Assembly: GCA_017554235.1 (NCBI GenBank)
Contig: JAFZIV010000033.1
Span: 1 to 35,669 of the forward strand
Length of the DNA stretch: 35,669 nucleotides
From: Selenomonadaceae bacterium
GTDB lineage: Bacteria > Bacillota > Negativicutes > Selenomonadales > Selenomonadaceae
Direction of reading: 5' to 3'
The notes under the pieces: generated by a model
Seen by the model: the letters and a program-made list of their open reading frames with translations, nothing else
What the model was told of the DNA's origin: nothing
Database searches by the model: none
Shown here: piece after piece, positions 5,729 through 14,676 of the stretch
Layout: every line of letters starts with the position of its first letter
Numbering within the stretch: position 1 is the first letter of the stretch
Program-made: the position numbers and the translations under genes

Positions 5729-7654
5729 GTGCGAGTTACTGATTTACTCAAAAATGCGAGTATTGATCTTGGTGCTAAAGTCAAAGACAAGCCGGACGCC
5801 ATATCGCATCTTGTCGACCTTATGGAAAAAGGCGGCAACATCAAAAACAAGGCGCAGTACTTGAAAGACGTACAGGCGCGTGAAGCGTCAGGTACAACAG
5901 GACTTGGTGACGGAATTGCAACACCACACGCAAAATCCGGCGGCGTAAAAGCGGCAGGTTTAGCGGCAATGACCATTCCTGAAGGTATTGACTTCCAATC
6001 AATGGATGGCAATCCCGCGCGACTGTTTTTCTTAATCGCGGCACCAGACGGCGGCAACGACGAACACTTAATGATTTTGTCGAAGCTTGCCACAATGGTA
6101 ATGGATCCTGATTTTAAGGAAGCACTTATCAAGGCAAAATCTAAAGAGGAATTTTTAAAGATTATCGACGACAAGGAAGACGGAAAATTCCAAGCACCTG
6201 ACAGCGGCAATGCAGCACCTGTTGCGGCGGCGGATCATATTCAAATCCTTGCAGTCACGGCTTGCCCGACGGGTATTGCACATACCTTTATGGCGGCTGA
6301 AAGTCTTGAGCAACACGCCAAGAAACGTGGAATTTCAATTAAAGTTGAGACGAACGGTTCAGGCGGTGCTAAAAATGTTTTGACGGCGGACGAAATTGCT
6401 AAGGCAGACGGAATCATTGTAGCGGCTGATAAAAACGTTGCAATGGCGCGTTTCGACGGCAAGCACGTTGTCATTACGAAAGTTGCTGACGGTATCAACA
6501 AGGCTGATGATCTTATTGACCGCGCACTTAGCGGCTCTGCACCTATTTACCACGCAAAGGCGGGCGACAGTGCAGGAGACGAAGGCGGCGGAGGCGGTAC
6601 TGATGAAAGCATCGGGCGTCAAGTTTACAAGCACTTGATGAACGGCGTATCTCATATGTTGCCTTTCGTTATCGGCGGCGGTATCTTAATTGCAATTTCA
6701 TTCTTGATTGACGGTTTCTCCGTTGACCTTAATGCTTTGCCTGCAGAAGAAAGAAGCAAATTTGGTTCGATAACTCCTGCGGCAGCAGTATTTATGGGAA
6801 TTGGCGGCGCGTCATTCGGCTTTATGTTGCCGGTACTTGCAGGTTTTATTGCAATGTCTATTGCAGACCGTCCCGCATTAGCGGCAGGTTTCGTAGGCGG
6901 TGCACTGTCAGCGGCTAACGGTTCAGGTTTCTTGGGCGCATTATTGGCAGGCTTTATCGCAGGTTTCCTTCTTAACTTCCTGAAAAAATTCCTTAGTTTC
7001 TTGCCAGCGTCACTTGAAGGTACAAAGCCAATTCTGTTTTATCCGTTACTCGGCGTATTCTTAATCGGCTTAATTTGTAATTTTGTAATCGGTCCTCCTG
7101 TTTCAGCTGTCAACGCTTGGCTGATTGACACGCTTGGAAATATGGATCCGTCAGCTAAAGTTTTAATGGGTGCCGTCGTCGCAGGTATGATGGCTGTTGA
7201 TATGGGCGGTCCTTTGAACAAGGCGGCTTATGTTACGGGCGTCGGACTTTTGGCAAGCGGTAACTACTATGTTATGGCGGCTGTTATGGCGGGCGGTATG
7301 GTTCCTCCGCTGGCTATCGCCATTTCATCAATTTTCTTTAAGAGCAAATTCACGAAGAATGAACAAAAGACCGCTCCCACCAATGTTATTATGGGTATGT
7401 CGTTCATTACTGAAGGTGCAATACCTTTTGCGGCGGGTGATCCGCTCCATGTTATTCCTTCCTGCGTTATCGGTTCTGCTATCACAGGCGCAATGGTTAT
7501 GTTCTTTGACTGTACGCTGATGGCACCTCACGGAGGAATTTTTGTTGTACCGACTATCGGTAATCCTTTAGGCTATTTAATTGCCATCGCCGCAGGTTCG
7601 ATTGTTGGTGCAGTTGTTCTCGGCTTGATTAGGAAGCCGCGTCCTCAGGACTAA
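5729..7654 (+). CDS. fruA: Fructose PTS permease IIABC
   Basis: Imports fructose and phosphorylates it at C1 using phosphate relayed from HPr. The 641-residue protein has IIA at about 1-150 with phospho-His67 (GIATPHA), a short linker, IIB at about 172-270 with phospho-Cys179 (ACPTGIAHTFMA), a glycine-rich linker (GDEGGGGGTDE), then the IIC membrane domain from about 295 to the end with many hydrophobic segments. The start is taken as GTG 5729 with AAGGGAAGTGA just upstream; the in-frame ATG 5711 would place that ribosome site inside the gene. Its product feeds FruK, encoded 3 kb upstream. The T-rich hairpin at 7711 ends it. Confidence 0.94.
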   Translation: MRVTDLLKNASIDLGAKVKDKPDAISHLVDLMEKGGNIKNKAQYLKDVQAREASGTTGLGDGIATPHAKSGGVKAAGLAAMTIPEGIDFQSMDGNPARLFFLIAAPDGGNDEHLMILSKLATMVMDPDFKEALIKAKSKEEFLKIIDDKEDGKFQAPDSGNAAPVAAADHIQILAVTACPTGIAHTFMAAESLEQHAKKRGISIKVETNGSGGAKNVLTADEIAKADGIIVAADKNVAMARFDGKHVVITKVADGINKADDLIDRALSGSAPIYHAKAGDSAGDEGGGGGTDESIGRQVYKHLMNGVSHMLPFVIGGGILIAISFLIDGFSVDLNALPAEERSKFGSITPAAAVFMGIGGASFGFMLPVLAGFIAMSIADRPALAAGFVGGALSAANGSGFLGALLAGFIAGFLLNFLKKFLSFLPASLEGTKPILFYPLLGVFLIGLICNFVIGPPVSAVNAWLIDTLGNMDPSAKVLMGAVVAGMMAVDMGGPLNKAAYVTGVGLLASGNYYVMAAVMAGGMVPPLAIAISSIFFKSKFTKNEQKTAPTNVIMGMSFITEGAIPFAAGDPLHVIPSCVIGSAITGAMVMFFDCTLMAPHGGIFVVPTIGNPLGYLIAIAAGSIVGAVVLGLIRKPRPQD

Positions 7655-7710
7655 TTTTTTGGTTGTGTAAGTCACTTGCCACCGACTTGCACTTTGACGT
7701 ATAGATTTTT

Positions 7711-7738
7711 TCCGCGTTCACTGCGCGGGATTTTTTTT
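7711..7738 (+). terminator. Terminator of fruA
   Basis: CCGCG (7712-7716) pairs with CGCGG (7724-7728), followed by eight T (7731-7738). Confidence 0.75.
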
Positions 7739-7743
7739 GCACT

Positions 7744-7780
7744 AAAAAAGCCCCTAACGGTTTAGGAGCTTAATTTTTTT
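7744..7780 (-). terminator. Terminator of clpX (bidirectional)
   Basis: AAGCCCCTAA (7748-7757) pairs with TTAGGAGCTT (7762-7771). On the - strand it is followed by TTTTTT; on the + strand by TTTTTTT, so it also serves the fruA side. Confidence 0.8.
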
Positions 7781-7794
7781 CGTTCGTTTAAAAA

Positions 7795-9027
7795 TTATTT
7801 CTTGCTAACCTTTACAACTGGTTCTTTATTTAAAAGTACGTCATCTTTTGTAATTGTGCAAACAGTACTTCCGCCGACTGACGGAATTTCAAACATAATA
7901 TTGCGCATAATTCTTTCAAGTATGGAACGCAGACCGCGTGCGCCTGTGTTACGTTGAATTGCCTCCCGCGCAATTAGTCTTAACGCCTCATCTTCAAAGA
8001 CCAGTTTAGCGTCGTCCATCTTCATAAGCTTTTTATATTGCTTAATCAGCGCGTTTTTGGGCTTTGTCAAAATGTCTACAAGCGCATCTTCGTTGAGTTC
8101 GTCAAGCGTTACGATAATCGGCAAGCGTCCTACAAATTCAGGAATAAGCCCGACGTTAAGCAAATCGTCCGGCATAACTTCACGCAAAAGTTTACTAACG
8201 TCTTTATCATGTTTGGAAGGTTGAGAAGTCCCGAAACCTAACTTGCTACCGTGCAGACGTTTTTCAATAACTTTATCAAGCTCATTGAATGCGCCGCCGC
8301 AAATAAAAAGTACATTCTTCGTATTGAAAGAAACCATTGCGGGCATAGGTTGATGATGATTGCCGGGAACGGGAACGTTGACGTTAGAACCTTCAATAAT
8401 TTTCAGAAGTGCCTGTTGTACTCCCTCGCCTGAAATATCGCGCGTCGTTCCGGCTTTACGCGCAATTTTATCAATCTCATCAATGTAAACAATGCCGCGT
8501 TCAGCTCGAATTATATCGCCGTTAGCGGCTTGAATCAGCGATGCAAGTATATCTTCAACGTCCTCACCGACATAGCCCGCTTCCGTCAAGGAATTTGCGT
8601 CGACAATCGTAAGCGGCACATTTAAAATTTTCGCCAACGTCTGCGCTAAAAGAGTTTTTCCGCTACCCGTCGGACCAATCATTAAGATATTAGATTTTTG
8701 AAGTTCAACTTCATCTTTCTTAGTTTTCGGCTGACCGATTCGTTTATAGTGATTGTAAACGGCAACAGACAAAGTTTTCTTAGCTTCCGCTTGTCCGATA
8801 ACGTATTGGTCGAGAATTGAGCAAATAGTTTTTGGTTTAGGAAGATTTTCCGCGCTGATTAAATCTTCGCCTTTATCTTCGGTGTCTAAAATTTCCGTGC
8901 AAAGTTTAATGCACCCGTCACAAATATAGACGCCGTCGGGTCCTGCGACAAGCCTTTCAACTTGACTGTCCGGCTTGCCGCAAAATGAACATTTGTAAAC
9001 TTTGGGATGACTCCCCAATTTTAACAA
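7795..9027 (-). CDS. clpX: ATP-dependent Clp protease unfoldase ClpX
   Basis: AAA+ unfoldase that feeds substrates to ClpP. 410 aa with TTG start at 9027 (AAAGGATGTGA upstream). N-terminal zinc-binding domain with Cys13, Cys16, Cys36, Cys39; Walker A GPTGSGKT at 118-125; Walker B IVYIDEID near 179-186. The ClpP-docking loop reads LGF (in SKLGFGTS) where most ClpX have IGF, a conservative change. It is the last gene of tig-clpP-(double zinc finger)-clpX on the - strand. The first 85 bases of the gene are strongly similar to the start of the neighbouring double zinc-finger gene, including the same TTG start and the first ten residues, [10 protein letters not shown]. Confidence 0.97.
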   Translation of the reverse strand: MLKLGSHPKVYKCSFCGKPDSQVERLVAGPDGVYICDGCIKLCTEILDTEDKGEDLISAENLPKPKTICSILDQYVIGQAEAKKTLSVAVYNHYKRIGQPKTKKDEVELQKSNILMIGPTGSGKTLLAQTLAKILNVPLTIVDANSLTEAGYVGEDVEDILASLIQAANGDIIRAERGIVYIDEIDKIARKAGTTRDISGEGVQQALLKIIEGSNVNVPVPGNHHQPMPAMVSFNTKNVLFICGGAFNELDKVIEKRLHGSKLGFGTSQPSKHDKDVSKLLREVMPDDLLNVGLIPEFVGRLPIIVTLDELNEDALVDILTKPKNALIKQYKKLMKMDDAKLVFEDEALRLIAREAIQRNTGARGLRSILERIMRNIMFEIPSVGGSTVCTITKDDVLLNKEPVVKVSKK

Positions 9028-9069
9028 ATCTTGTCACATCCTTTAGGAATAGAAGGATTTTTTCACTGA

Positions 9070-9471
9070 TTAAATTTTAGGATTTACGGTATCTTCTAAA
9101 ACTTCCAGACACAATTTAGTACACTTGCCACAAATGCAAACATTGTTTGAACCTGCGACAAGCTTTTCAACTTGACTTTCAGATTTTCCGCAAAACGAAC
9201 ATTTACAAACTTTCGTAGTACTTTTTAATTTAGGTTCGGAGTACTTTTGCGAATGATTAAAACTTGACTGCCATAAATCGTTATCCTTTTCTGAAGTTGC
9301 TGTAAGATTTTCGTCGTTAAGTTTTACATTTAAAAGTTCTGCGACCAGTTTAACGCACCTGTCACAAATATAGATGTCGTCGGGTCCTGCGACAAGTTTT
9401 TCAACTTGACTAGCGTCTTTGCCGCAAAACGAACACTGATAAACTTTGGGATGACTTCCTAATTTTAACAA
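9070..9471 (-). CDS. Orphan protein with two ClpX-type zinc-binding domains
   Basis: 133 aa made of two copies of the ClpX N-terminal C4 zinc-binding domain and nothing else: copy 1 has Cys13, Cys16, Cys36, Cys39; copy 2 has Cys91, Cys94, Cys114, Cys117. A Ser/Lys/Glu-rich linker (about 50-86) joins them. No AAA+ motor, Walker motif or membrane segment is present. TTG start at 9471 with GGAGTGA overlapping the clpP stop, 15 bases away. In ClpX this domain dimerises and recruits adaptors and some substrates (established for the E. coli family), so this protein could pair with ClpX, compete for adaptors or present substrates; that is inference. Copy 1 closely resembles clpX at DNA level and probably arose by duplication. 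I know of no named family of this layout. Confidence 0.88.
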   Translation of the reverse strand: MLKLGSHPKVYQCSFCGKDASQVEKLVAGPDDIYICDRCVKLVAELLNVKLNDENLTATSEKDNDLWQSSFNHSQKYSEPKLKSTTKVCKCSFCGKSESQVEKLVAGSNNVCICGKCTKLCLEVLEDTVNPKI

Positions 9472-9486
9472 GGCGCGTCACTCCAA

Positions 9487-10092
9487 TTAATTATCAGCAT
9501 CATTATTGACGGGACGGCTTACAACGTCATCAATCAAGCCGTAATCTTTAGCGTCCTGCGCAGTCATAAAGTTATCGCGTTCGGTATCAGCGACAACTTT
9601 TTCGCGCGGCTGTCCCGTATGTCTGCAAAGAATATCGTTGCCGACTTCGCGAAGTCTTAAAATTTCACGCGCTTGAATTTGAATATCAGTTGATTGTCCG
9701 CTTGCACCGCCCAAAGGTTGATGAATCATAATTCTTGCGAGCGGCAGTGCAAAACGTTTACCCTTAGTACCTGCGGTTAAAAGCAGTGAACCCATACTTG
9801 CCGCCTGTCCAATGCAAATTGTTGAAACGTCGGGCTTGATATACTGCATTGTATCGTAAATCGCAAGCCCGGCCGTTACAACGCCGCCGGGACTGTTAAT
9901 GTACAAGTGAATATCTTTATCGGGGTCTTCAGATTCAAGGAAAAGCATTTGCGCGACGATTGAGTTTGCAACGTCATCAGTAATAGGTCCGCCCAAAAAA
10001 ATTATTCTGTCTTTCAAAAGGCGTGAATATATATCGTAAGCTCTTTCGCCGTAACCTGTTTTTTCAATTACCATCGGAACATAATATGCCAT
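9487..10092 (-). CDS. clpP: ATP-dependent Clp protease proteolytic subunit
   Basis: Serine protease that forms the tetradecameric chamber of ClpXP. 201 aa, the normal family length. The catalytic triad is visible: Ser99 in GQAASMGS, His124 in IMIHQPLGG, Asp173 in TERDNFM. Start ATG 10092 with GAGGTGAC upstream. Lies between trigger factor and the double zinc-finger gene on the same strand, so folding, targeting and degradation genes are cotranscribed in part. Confidence 0.97.
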   Translation of the reverse strand: MAYYVPMVIEKTGYGERAYDIYSRLLKDRIIFLGGPITDDVANSIVAQMLFLESEDPDKDIHLYINSPGGVVTAGLAIYDTMQYIKPDVSTICIGQAASMGSLLLTAGTKGKRFALPLARIMIHQPLGGASGQSTDIQIQAREILRLREVGNDILCRHTGQPREKVVADTERDNFMTAQDAKDYGLIDDVVSRPVNNDADN

Positions 10093-10141
10093 AGTGTCAC
10101 CTCATCAATTAGTTTAAGTTTTAGTCCTAACTAGCAAACAC

Positions 10142-10178
10142 GCGATTAGAAGTTAGGTTATTAGCCGCTTCCAATCGC
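10142..10178. repeat. Intergenic hairpin, possibly a heptamer element
   Basis: GCGATT-A-GAA (10142-10151) pairs with TTC-C-AATCGC (10169-10178) in the tig-clpP gap. A 7-base spacing of TTA is seen across GCGATTA/GAAGTTA but is weaker than in the other elements. There is no T run, so it is not an obvious terminator. Confidence 0.4.
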
Positions 10179-10208
10179 TGTTAAAAATTTCAGCTTATAT
10201 AGAATTTA

Positions 10209-11654
10209 CTAAGAATCCGCGTTTTTGTCAACCGCTGATTCAACTTTTTCTTCAACGTCTGCAGATTTTTTATCCGCAACTTTTTCTTCAACATTCGCAA
10301 CTTTTTCGTCTGAAGTTTTATCTTCCGTCGAAGTTTCTGCAACTGCCGTATCGGAATTTTCCGCGCCCGCCATGTTGTCAAAAATAAACTGCATAGCTTT
10401 TTGATGACGAATATTTGACATTACGGTTTGAATTTGCCCATTATCTTTTAACGCCTTAACAATCTGCTTGGGCGTTGCACGGTAAAGGCTTGCCATACGC
10501 GCAATCTCCATATTAATATCAACGTCTGCAACTTCGATATTTTCAAGGCGTCCGACTTCTTCCAACATGAGATCCATGCGCAAATTTTTCTCGGCATCTT
10601 CGCGATAATCTTCACGAAGTTCATCAATCGTCCTGCCGCTACCCGCAAGATAAATTTCTAAATTCATTCCCTGCGCCTGCAAAGTTGCGTCAAGTTCATC
10701 AATCATAAGTTGTACGCGATTGTCAATCATAACCGGCGGAATATCGACTTTCATATTGTCAATAGCCTGTTGGACAACTGCTTCACGCTGTTTAACGAGT
10801 GCGTCACGTTCGTTCATAACTTCCAAATTCATTCGGATGCTTTTTTTGTATTCGTCGACGCTTTCAAACTTGCTGACTTTCTTAACAAATTCGTCATTAA
10901 GTTCAGGCAAAACTTTATGTTTAATGCTGTTAATTTTGCAATGGAAGACAGCGGGCTTTTCTGCAAGGTCTTTTGCGTGATAACCTTCAGGGAAAGTTAC
11001 TTTAACATCTTTTTCCTCGCCGACCTTCAAGCCGATAAGTTGTTCTTCAAAATTCTCAATGAAAGTATGCGAACCAATTTCAAGCGGACGATCTTTGCCT
11101 TCACCGCCGGCAAATTTTTCACCGTTGACAGTTCCGAGATAATCAAGCGTTATGAAATCGCCTTCGGCAACCGTATCGCCCTCTGCCGCAACGACCATTT
11201 CAGCATTATTTTCAAGGATATGTTTAATTTGTTTTTCAACGGCTTCATCGGTAACGGGTTCAACAACTTTTTCTGCTTCAAGTCCCTTGTATTCGCCGAG
11301 TTCGACTTTGGGATAGGGAGTATAAGTCAGCGTGAAAACGAAGTCTTTTCCTTCCTCTAAGGTAACAATATCAGGTTTCATTTCGGTCACGGGTACATAA
11401 GTCATCGTCTTCAAAACGTCATTTGCACCCTTGCGAATCAAAATTTCTGACGCCTCGTCCAAAATCGCGCCCTTACCAAAATACTGCTCCAAAATTTTTA
11501 CCGGCGGAACTTTTCCCTTACGAAATCCCGGGATACTTACGCGACTTGCAAGCTGTTTGCAAGCTTGTCCCTTTGTCTTTTCAAGCTCTGCCGCGTCAAA
11601 AGTTATCGTAGCCTCGCTTTCGTAATTATCTATGCTTTTCATAGTAATTTGCAT
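10209..11654 (-). CDS. tig: Trigger factor
   Basis: Ribosome-bound chaperone and peptidyl-prolyl isomerase that receives nascent chains. 481 aa: N-terminal ribosome-binding domain with FRKGKVPP near 44-51, FKBP-like isomerase domain at about 160-245 (GDFITLDYLGTVNGEKF onward), then the helical chaperone domain. After about residue 430 there is a Glu/Lys/Asp-rich low-complexity tail with repeated EEKVADK-like units that ordinary trigger factors lack, giving some extra length. Start ATG 11654 has GGGAGG 12 bases before it; a second in-frame Met follows four residues later. First gene of the clp cluster, and the tail may be disordered. Confidence 0.96.
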   Translation of the reverse strand: MQITMKSIDNYESEATITFDAAELEKTKGQACKQLASRVSIPGFRKGKVPPVKILEQYFGKGAILDEASEILIRKGANDVLKTMTYVPVTEMKPDIVTLEEGKDFVFTLTYTPYPKVELGEYKGLEAEKVVEPVTDEAVEKQIKHILENNAEMVVAAEGDTVAEGDFITLDYLGTVNGEKFAGGEGKDRPLEIGSHTFIENFEEQLIGLKVGEEKDVKVTFPEGYHAKDLAEKPAVFHCKINSIKHKVLPELNDEFVKKVSKFESVDEYKKSIRMNLEVMNERDALVKQREAVVQQAIDNMKVDIPPVMIDNRVQLMIDELDATLQAQGMNLEIYLAGSGRTIDELREDYREDAEKNLRMDLMLEEVGRLENIEVADVDINMEIARMASLYRATPKQIVKALKDNGQIQTVMSNIRHQKAMQFIFDNMAGAENSDTAVAETSTEDKTSDEKVANVEEKVADKKSADVEEKVESAVDKNADS

Positions 11655-11699
11655 ATTCCAAAATAACCTCCCGTTTATAATAATTACGGCACAAGGCGA

Positions 11700-11728
11700 A
11701 TCATAACACAGTGGCTAAAAAAAAACAA
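11700..11728 (-). promoter_or_regulatory. Probable tig promoter
   Basis: On the - strand: TTGTTT (11728-11723), 17-base spacer, TATGAT (11705-11700), 45 bases before the tig start. Confidence 0.45.
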
Positions 11729-11808
11729 TACTTTAAAAACGTCAAACTTTAAAATCTTTTCGCTACTTTTAACTGCAATTCACTGAATCTGATTTCCGCG
11801 TATTGCGA

Positions 11809-11837
11809 TTGACAATTATTTTTTTAATTGATAAACT
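11809..11837 (+). promoter_or_regulatory. Probable promoter of the Ctp protease gene
   Basis: Consensus TTGACA (11809-11814), 17-base spacer, TAAACT (11832-11837), 75 bases before the ATG. Confidence 0.6.
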
Positions 11838-11911
11838 ATAAATTTGAAAATGGAAAAAAGCAAAATTAGCTTTACGATTTCCATTAAATTTTATGACAAC
11901 AAGGAATTTTA

Positions 11912-13081
11912 ATGAAGAAAAAAATATTTTTTATTATGGTGATAACGGCGTTTGTAAGTTCTGCGCTTACTATCACGGGTCTTTGTATGCTTTTTAATAT
12001 CGACATACAGGGCGCAATAAATCTTGGGCGGTTACTTTCGGCAATGCGTTTCATTGAGGCGCAATACGTTCAAGATGTCGACAAAGATAAACTTATCAGC
12101 GGTGCTATCAGCGGTATGGTACGCTCCTTAGGAGATCCTCACTCCATTTATCTTGAACCAAAACTTTATAGTCAACTTAAGGCAGATACAAGCGGCACTT
12201 TCGGCGGCATAGGCGTCTACATGAATTTTAAGGATAACGGCGTACAAATTCTTAATGTCATTCCCGACGGACCGGGCGATAAAGCCGGCTTAAAGACCGG
12301 TGATTCAATTCTTGCTGTCAATTCTCAACCTGTCAGCGAAATTGAATACGGTGAAGTTGCTTTAAAGATTCGCGGCGAAATTGGGACGCCTGTTGAACTT
12401 TTAATTCATCGCGAAGGCGAAGAGGATAAAACTTACACCATTACACGCGAAATTATAAAAGTTCAAACCGTTTCAAGTAAAATGCTCGACGATAAACTTG
12501 GCTACATAAGAATTTCAAATTTTAGCGAAAACACCGGCAAAGAGTTTAAAGCCGCGCTTGAGGGACTTGAAAACGAAAATATGAAGGGGCTGATTCTTGA
12601 CCTTAGACAGAATCCCGGCGGCGTAATTACAAGTTGCGTCGAAGTTGCACGGGAAATTGTTCCTAAAGGTCCGATTGTTTCAGTAATTCAACGCGACGGT
12701 ACAAAGGAAGTTTACACATCCGATTTAGAAAAGCCTAAGTTCCCAATCGTCGTGTTGCTTGACCAAAACAGCGCGAGTGCTTCCGAACTTTTATCAGGTG
12801 CTTTGCAGGATACGAAAGCGGCGGTTATAGTCGGCACGAAGTCTTACGGTAAAGGTTCTGTGCAAACTGTGATTCCTATGTTCCGTGATGACGGTTTGAA
12901 ATTGACGATTGCGAAATATTACACGCCGAACGGTCGAAGTATTGACGGCGTGGGAATTATCCCTGACGTTGAGGTTAAACTTGAAAATCCTCTGCCGATG
13001 ACACGCGAACTTGATACTAATGCCGATAATGACGCGCAACTACGTAAAGCTGAAGAAATTTTGAACGAAAAAATTTCTTGA
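11912..13081 (+). CDS. C-terminal processing protease (peptidase S41, CtpA/CtpB type)
   Basis: Periplasmic or surface-side serine protease that cleaves near protein C-termini. 389 aa: N-terminal membrane anchor or signal segment (about 5-28), a region with GMVRSLGDPHS (68-77), PDZ domain at about 92-165 with GGIGV, and the S41 domain to about 360. The catalytic Ser is in NSASASE (286-292) and the Lys in SYGKGS (Lys314). Start ATG 11912 with AAGGAA upstream. A consensus promoter lies before it and a strong terminator after it, so it is probably monocistronic. The usual S41 length and motifs are intact. Confidence 0.94.
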   Translation: MKKKIFFIMVITAFVSSALTITGLCMLFNIDIQGAINLGRLLSAMRFIEAQYVQDVDKDKLISGAISGMVRSLGDPHSIYLEPKLYSQLKADTSGTFGGIGVYMNFKDNGVQILNVIPDGPGDKAGLKTGDSILAVNSQPVSEIEYGEVALKIRGEIGTPVELLIHREGEEDKTYTITREIIKVQTVSSKMLDDKLGYIRISNFSENTGKEFKAALEGLENENMKGLILDLRQNPGGVITSCVEVAREIVPKGPIVSVIQRDGTKEVYTSDLEKPKFPIVVLLDQNSASASELLSGALQDTKAAVIVGTKSYGKGSVQTVIPMFRDDGLKLTIAKYYTPNGRSIDGVGIIPDVEVKLENPLPMTRELDTNADNDAQLRKAEEILNEKIS

Positions 13082-13091
13082 AATAAAATTT

Positions 13092-13122
13092 TCTCCGTTG
13101 ATAAGGCGGAGATTTTTTTTTT
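13092..13122 (+). terminator. Terminator of the Ctp gene
   Basis: TCTCCG (13092-13097) pairs with CGGAGA (13107-13112), followed by ten T. Confidence 0.85.
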
Positions 13123-13255
13123 GCAAATTTTTATACACCTTGACGAAATTTTATAATCATATTTTTTTCATTATATTGTGATAAACTTTTTAATTTAGAA
13201 AGGAGGGCAATTAAAATTTTTTAAATTGGTTAATTTTTTTCAGGAGGTGAATTTT

Positions 13256-14524
13256 GTGGATAAGGTAATGAAATTTTTTATCACGTTGACATTGGTAATT
13301 GCCGGCGGTGCGCTCTTCAAATGGTTAAGTCCGCTGTTGGCAGAATTTATTACTGTAGAATTTTTTCAAATGGACACGGGTATTTTTCGCCTGACGCTCG
13401 CAAATTTAATTGGTATAATAATTGGTGCGTCACTTGGCGGTATCGCGGGGTGGCTCGTGTCGCCGTTTTTTATTCGTAAATTGGGCAGCTTTACTGCGTT
13501 TGTTGAAAAGCAACTTAGTAAAATGCCGATTAACGATGTTGTCGCCGGAGCTGTCGGTCTGGCATTGGGACTTATAATTGCAAATTTATTGGGCAACGCC
13601 TTTTCCCGCATACCTGTCGTTGGTGATTACATTCCGATAATTTTTAGTATAGTTTTCGGTTATCTCGGAATACATTTGACGATAAAAAAGCGTAAGGAAA
13701 TTTCGTCCGCCTTCGACTTTATGACGCGGCTTAAGGAAATTTTGAAGGCTCGTGAAGCTGAACGCGCCGCCAAGAAAAATGCTGAACGTGATGCTGAAGA
13801 AATTGTAAAAACTTCTGAAGTTAAAGCCGACACTGTACCCGTTGAAGATTCGACGAATAAGCCGCCGGAAGATGCTCGTCCGAAAGTTAGTTTGGTGAAA
13901 GTTAAGAAGGATAAAACTCCTGCGCAGAATCCAAATTATAAACTTCTCGACACGAATGTTATCATTGACGGACGCATTGCAGATATTTGTAGGACGGGAT
14001 TTTTGGAAGGCAAACTTTTGATTCCTGTGTTTGTGTTGGAGGAACTTCAATATATCGCTGATTCTTCGGACAGTCTGCGCAGAGTTCGCGGGCGTCGAGG
14101 GCTTGACGTTCTGCAAAATATTCGTGAAGATGAAAGTTTAGAAGTTGAAGTTATGAACATTGACTTTGAGGATATTCACGGCGTCGACTCTAAGCTTGTG
14201 CGGCTCGCTCAAAAAGTCAAGGGCAAAATTATCACGAATGACTACAACCTAAATAAGGTGGCACAACTGCGCGGCGTCGAAGTGCTAAACATAAATGATT
14301 TGTCCAACGCCGTTAAGCCTGTAGTTATTCCGGGCGAAACGATGAAAGTTCAAGTTGTGCGCGACGGTAAAGAGCCGGGACAAGGTGTCGCCTACCTTGA
14401 AGATGGCACAATGATTGTTATCGAAAACGGTCACAGATATTTAAGCAGGACAATTTCGGTTGAGGTAACGTCGGCTTTGCAAACTTCCGCAGGCAGAATG
14501 ATTTTTGCTAAACCGCGAGCTTAA
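13256..14524 (+). CDS. YacL-like membrane PIN/TRAM-domain protein
   Basis: Predicted membrane-anchored nuclease-like protein; the cellular role of this family is not settled. 422 aa from GTG 13256, with AGGAGGTGA at 13242-13250; the upstream extension to 13226 is rejected. Membrane segments at about 8-24, 48-72, 94-113 and 124-143. A charged Lys/Glu/Ala linker (150-220) leads to a PIN domain (about 228-345, first acidic residue Asp232 in LLDTNVIIDGR, and later TNDYNLNKVA) and a TRAM domain (about 352-410). The final 20 codons (14453-14512) are repeated at the 3' end of the next gene. Similar in layout to B. subtilis YacL, from memory. Confidence 0.9.
   Translation: MDKVMKFFITLTLVIAGGALFKWLSPLLAEFITVEFFQMDTGIFRLTLANLIGIIIGASLGGIAGWLVSPFFIRKLGSFTAFVEKQLSKMPINDVVAGAVGLALGLIIANLLGNAFSRIPVVGDYIPIIFSIVFGYLGIHLTIKKRKEISSAFDFMTRLKEILKAREAERAAKKNAERDAEEIVKTSEVKADTVPVEDSTNKPPEDARPKVSLVKVKKDKTPAQNPNYKLLDTNVIIDGRIADICRTGFLEGKLLIPVFVLEELQYIADSSDSLRRVRGRRGLDVLQNIREDESLEVEVMNIDFEDIHGVDSKLVRLAQKVKGKIITNDYNLNKVAQLRGVEVLNINDLSNAVKPVVIPGETMKVQVVRDGKEPGQGVAYLEDGTMIVIENGHRYLSRTISVEVTSALQTSAGRMIFAKPRA
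14453..14512 (+). repeat. Direct repeat copy A (3' end of the yacL-like gene)
   Basis: 60 bases matching 19216-19275 at 54 positions by eye. It encodes ISVEVTSALQTSAGRMIFAK here. Copy B encodes the same peptide with three changes, in the corresponding frame. Confidence 0.85.
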
Positions 14525-14548
14525 GCCGAAAAAATATTTTTAATCGCT

Positions 14549-14577
14549 AACCCTTTTTCAGAAGGGTTATTTTTTTA
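14549..14577 (+). terminator. Terminator of the yacL-like gene
   Basis: AACCCTT (14549-14555) pairs with AAGGGTT (14562-14568), followed by a T run. Confidence 0.85.
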
Positions 14578-14676
14578 AAGTAAATCTGCTAAAATATTAT
14601 TCTGACGATAAAAGTTTGAGAATTTTTTAACGATAAAATTGGTAGTTGATTTTTTATGAGGAAAGGGGTTTTTTAT

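Noticed and set aside
10710-11360. 216-codon open frame on the + strand opposite tig
   Set aside because: Antisense to a certain gene, with Phe/Asn-rich composition typical of the reverse frame.
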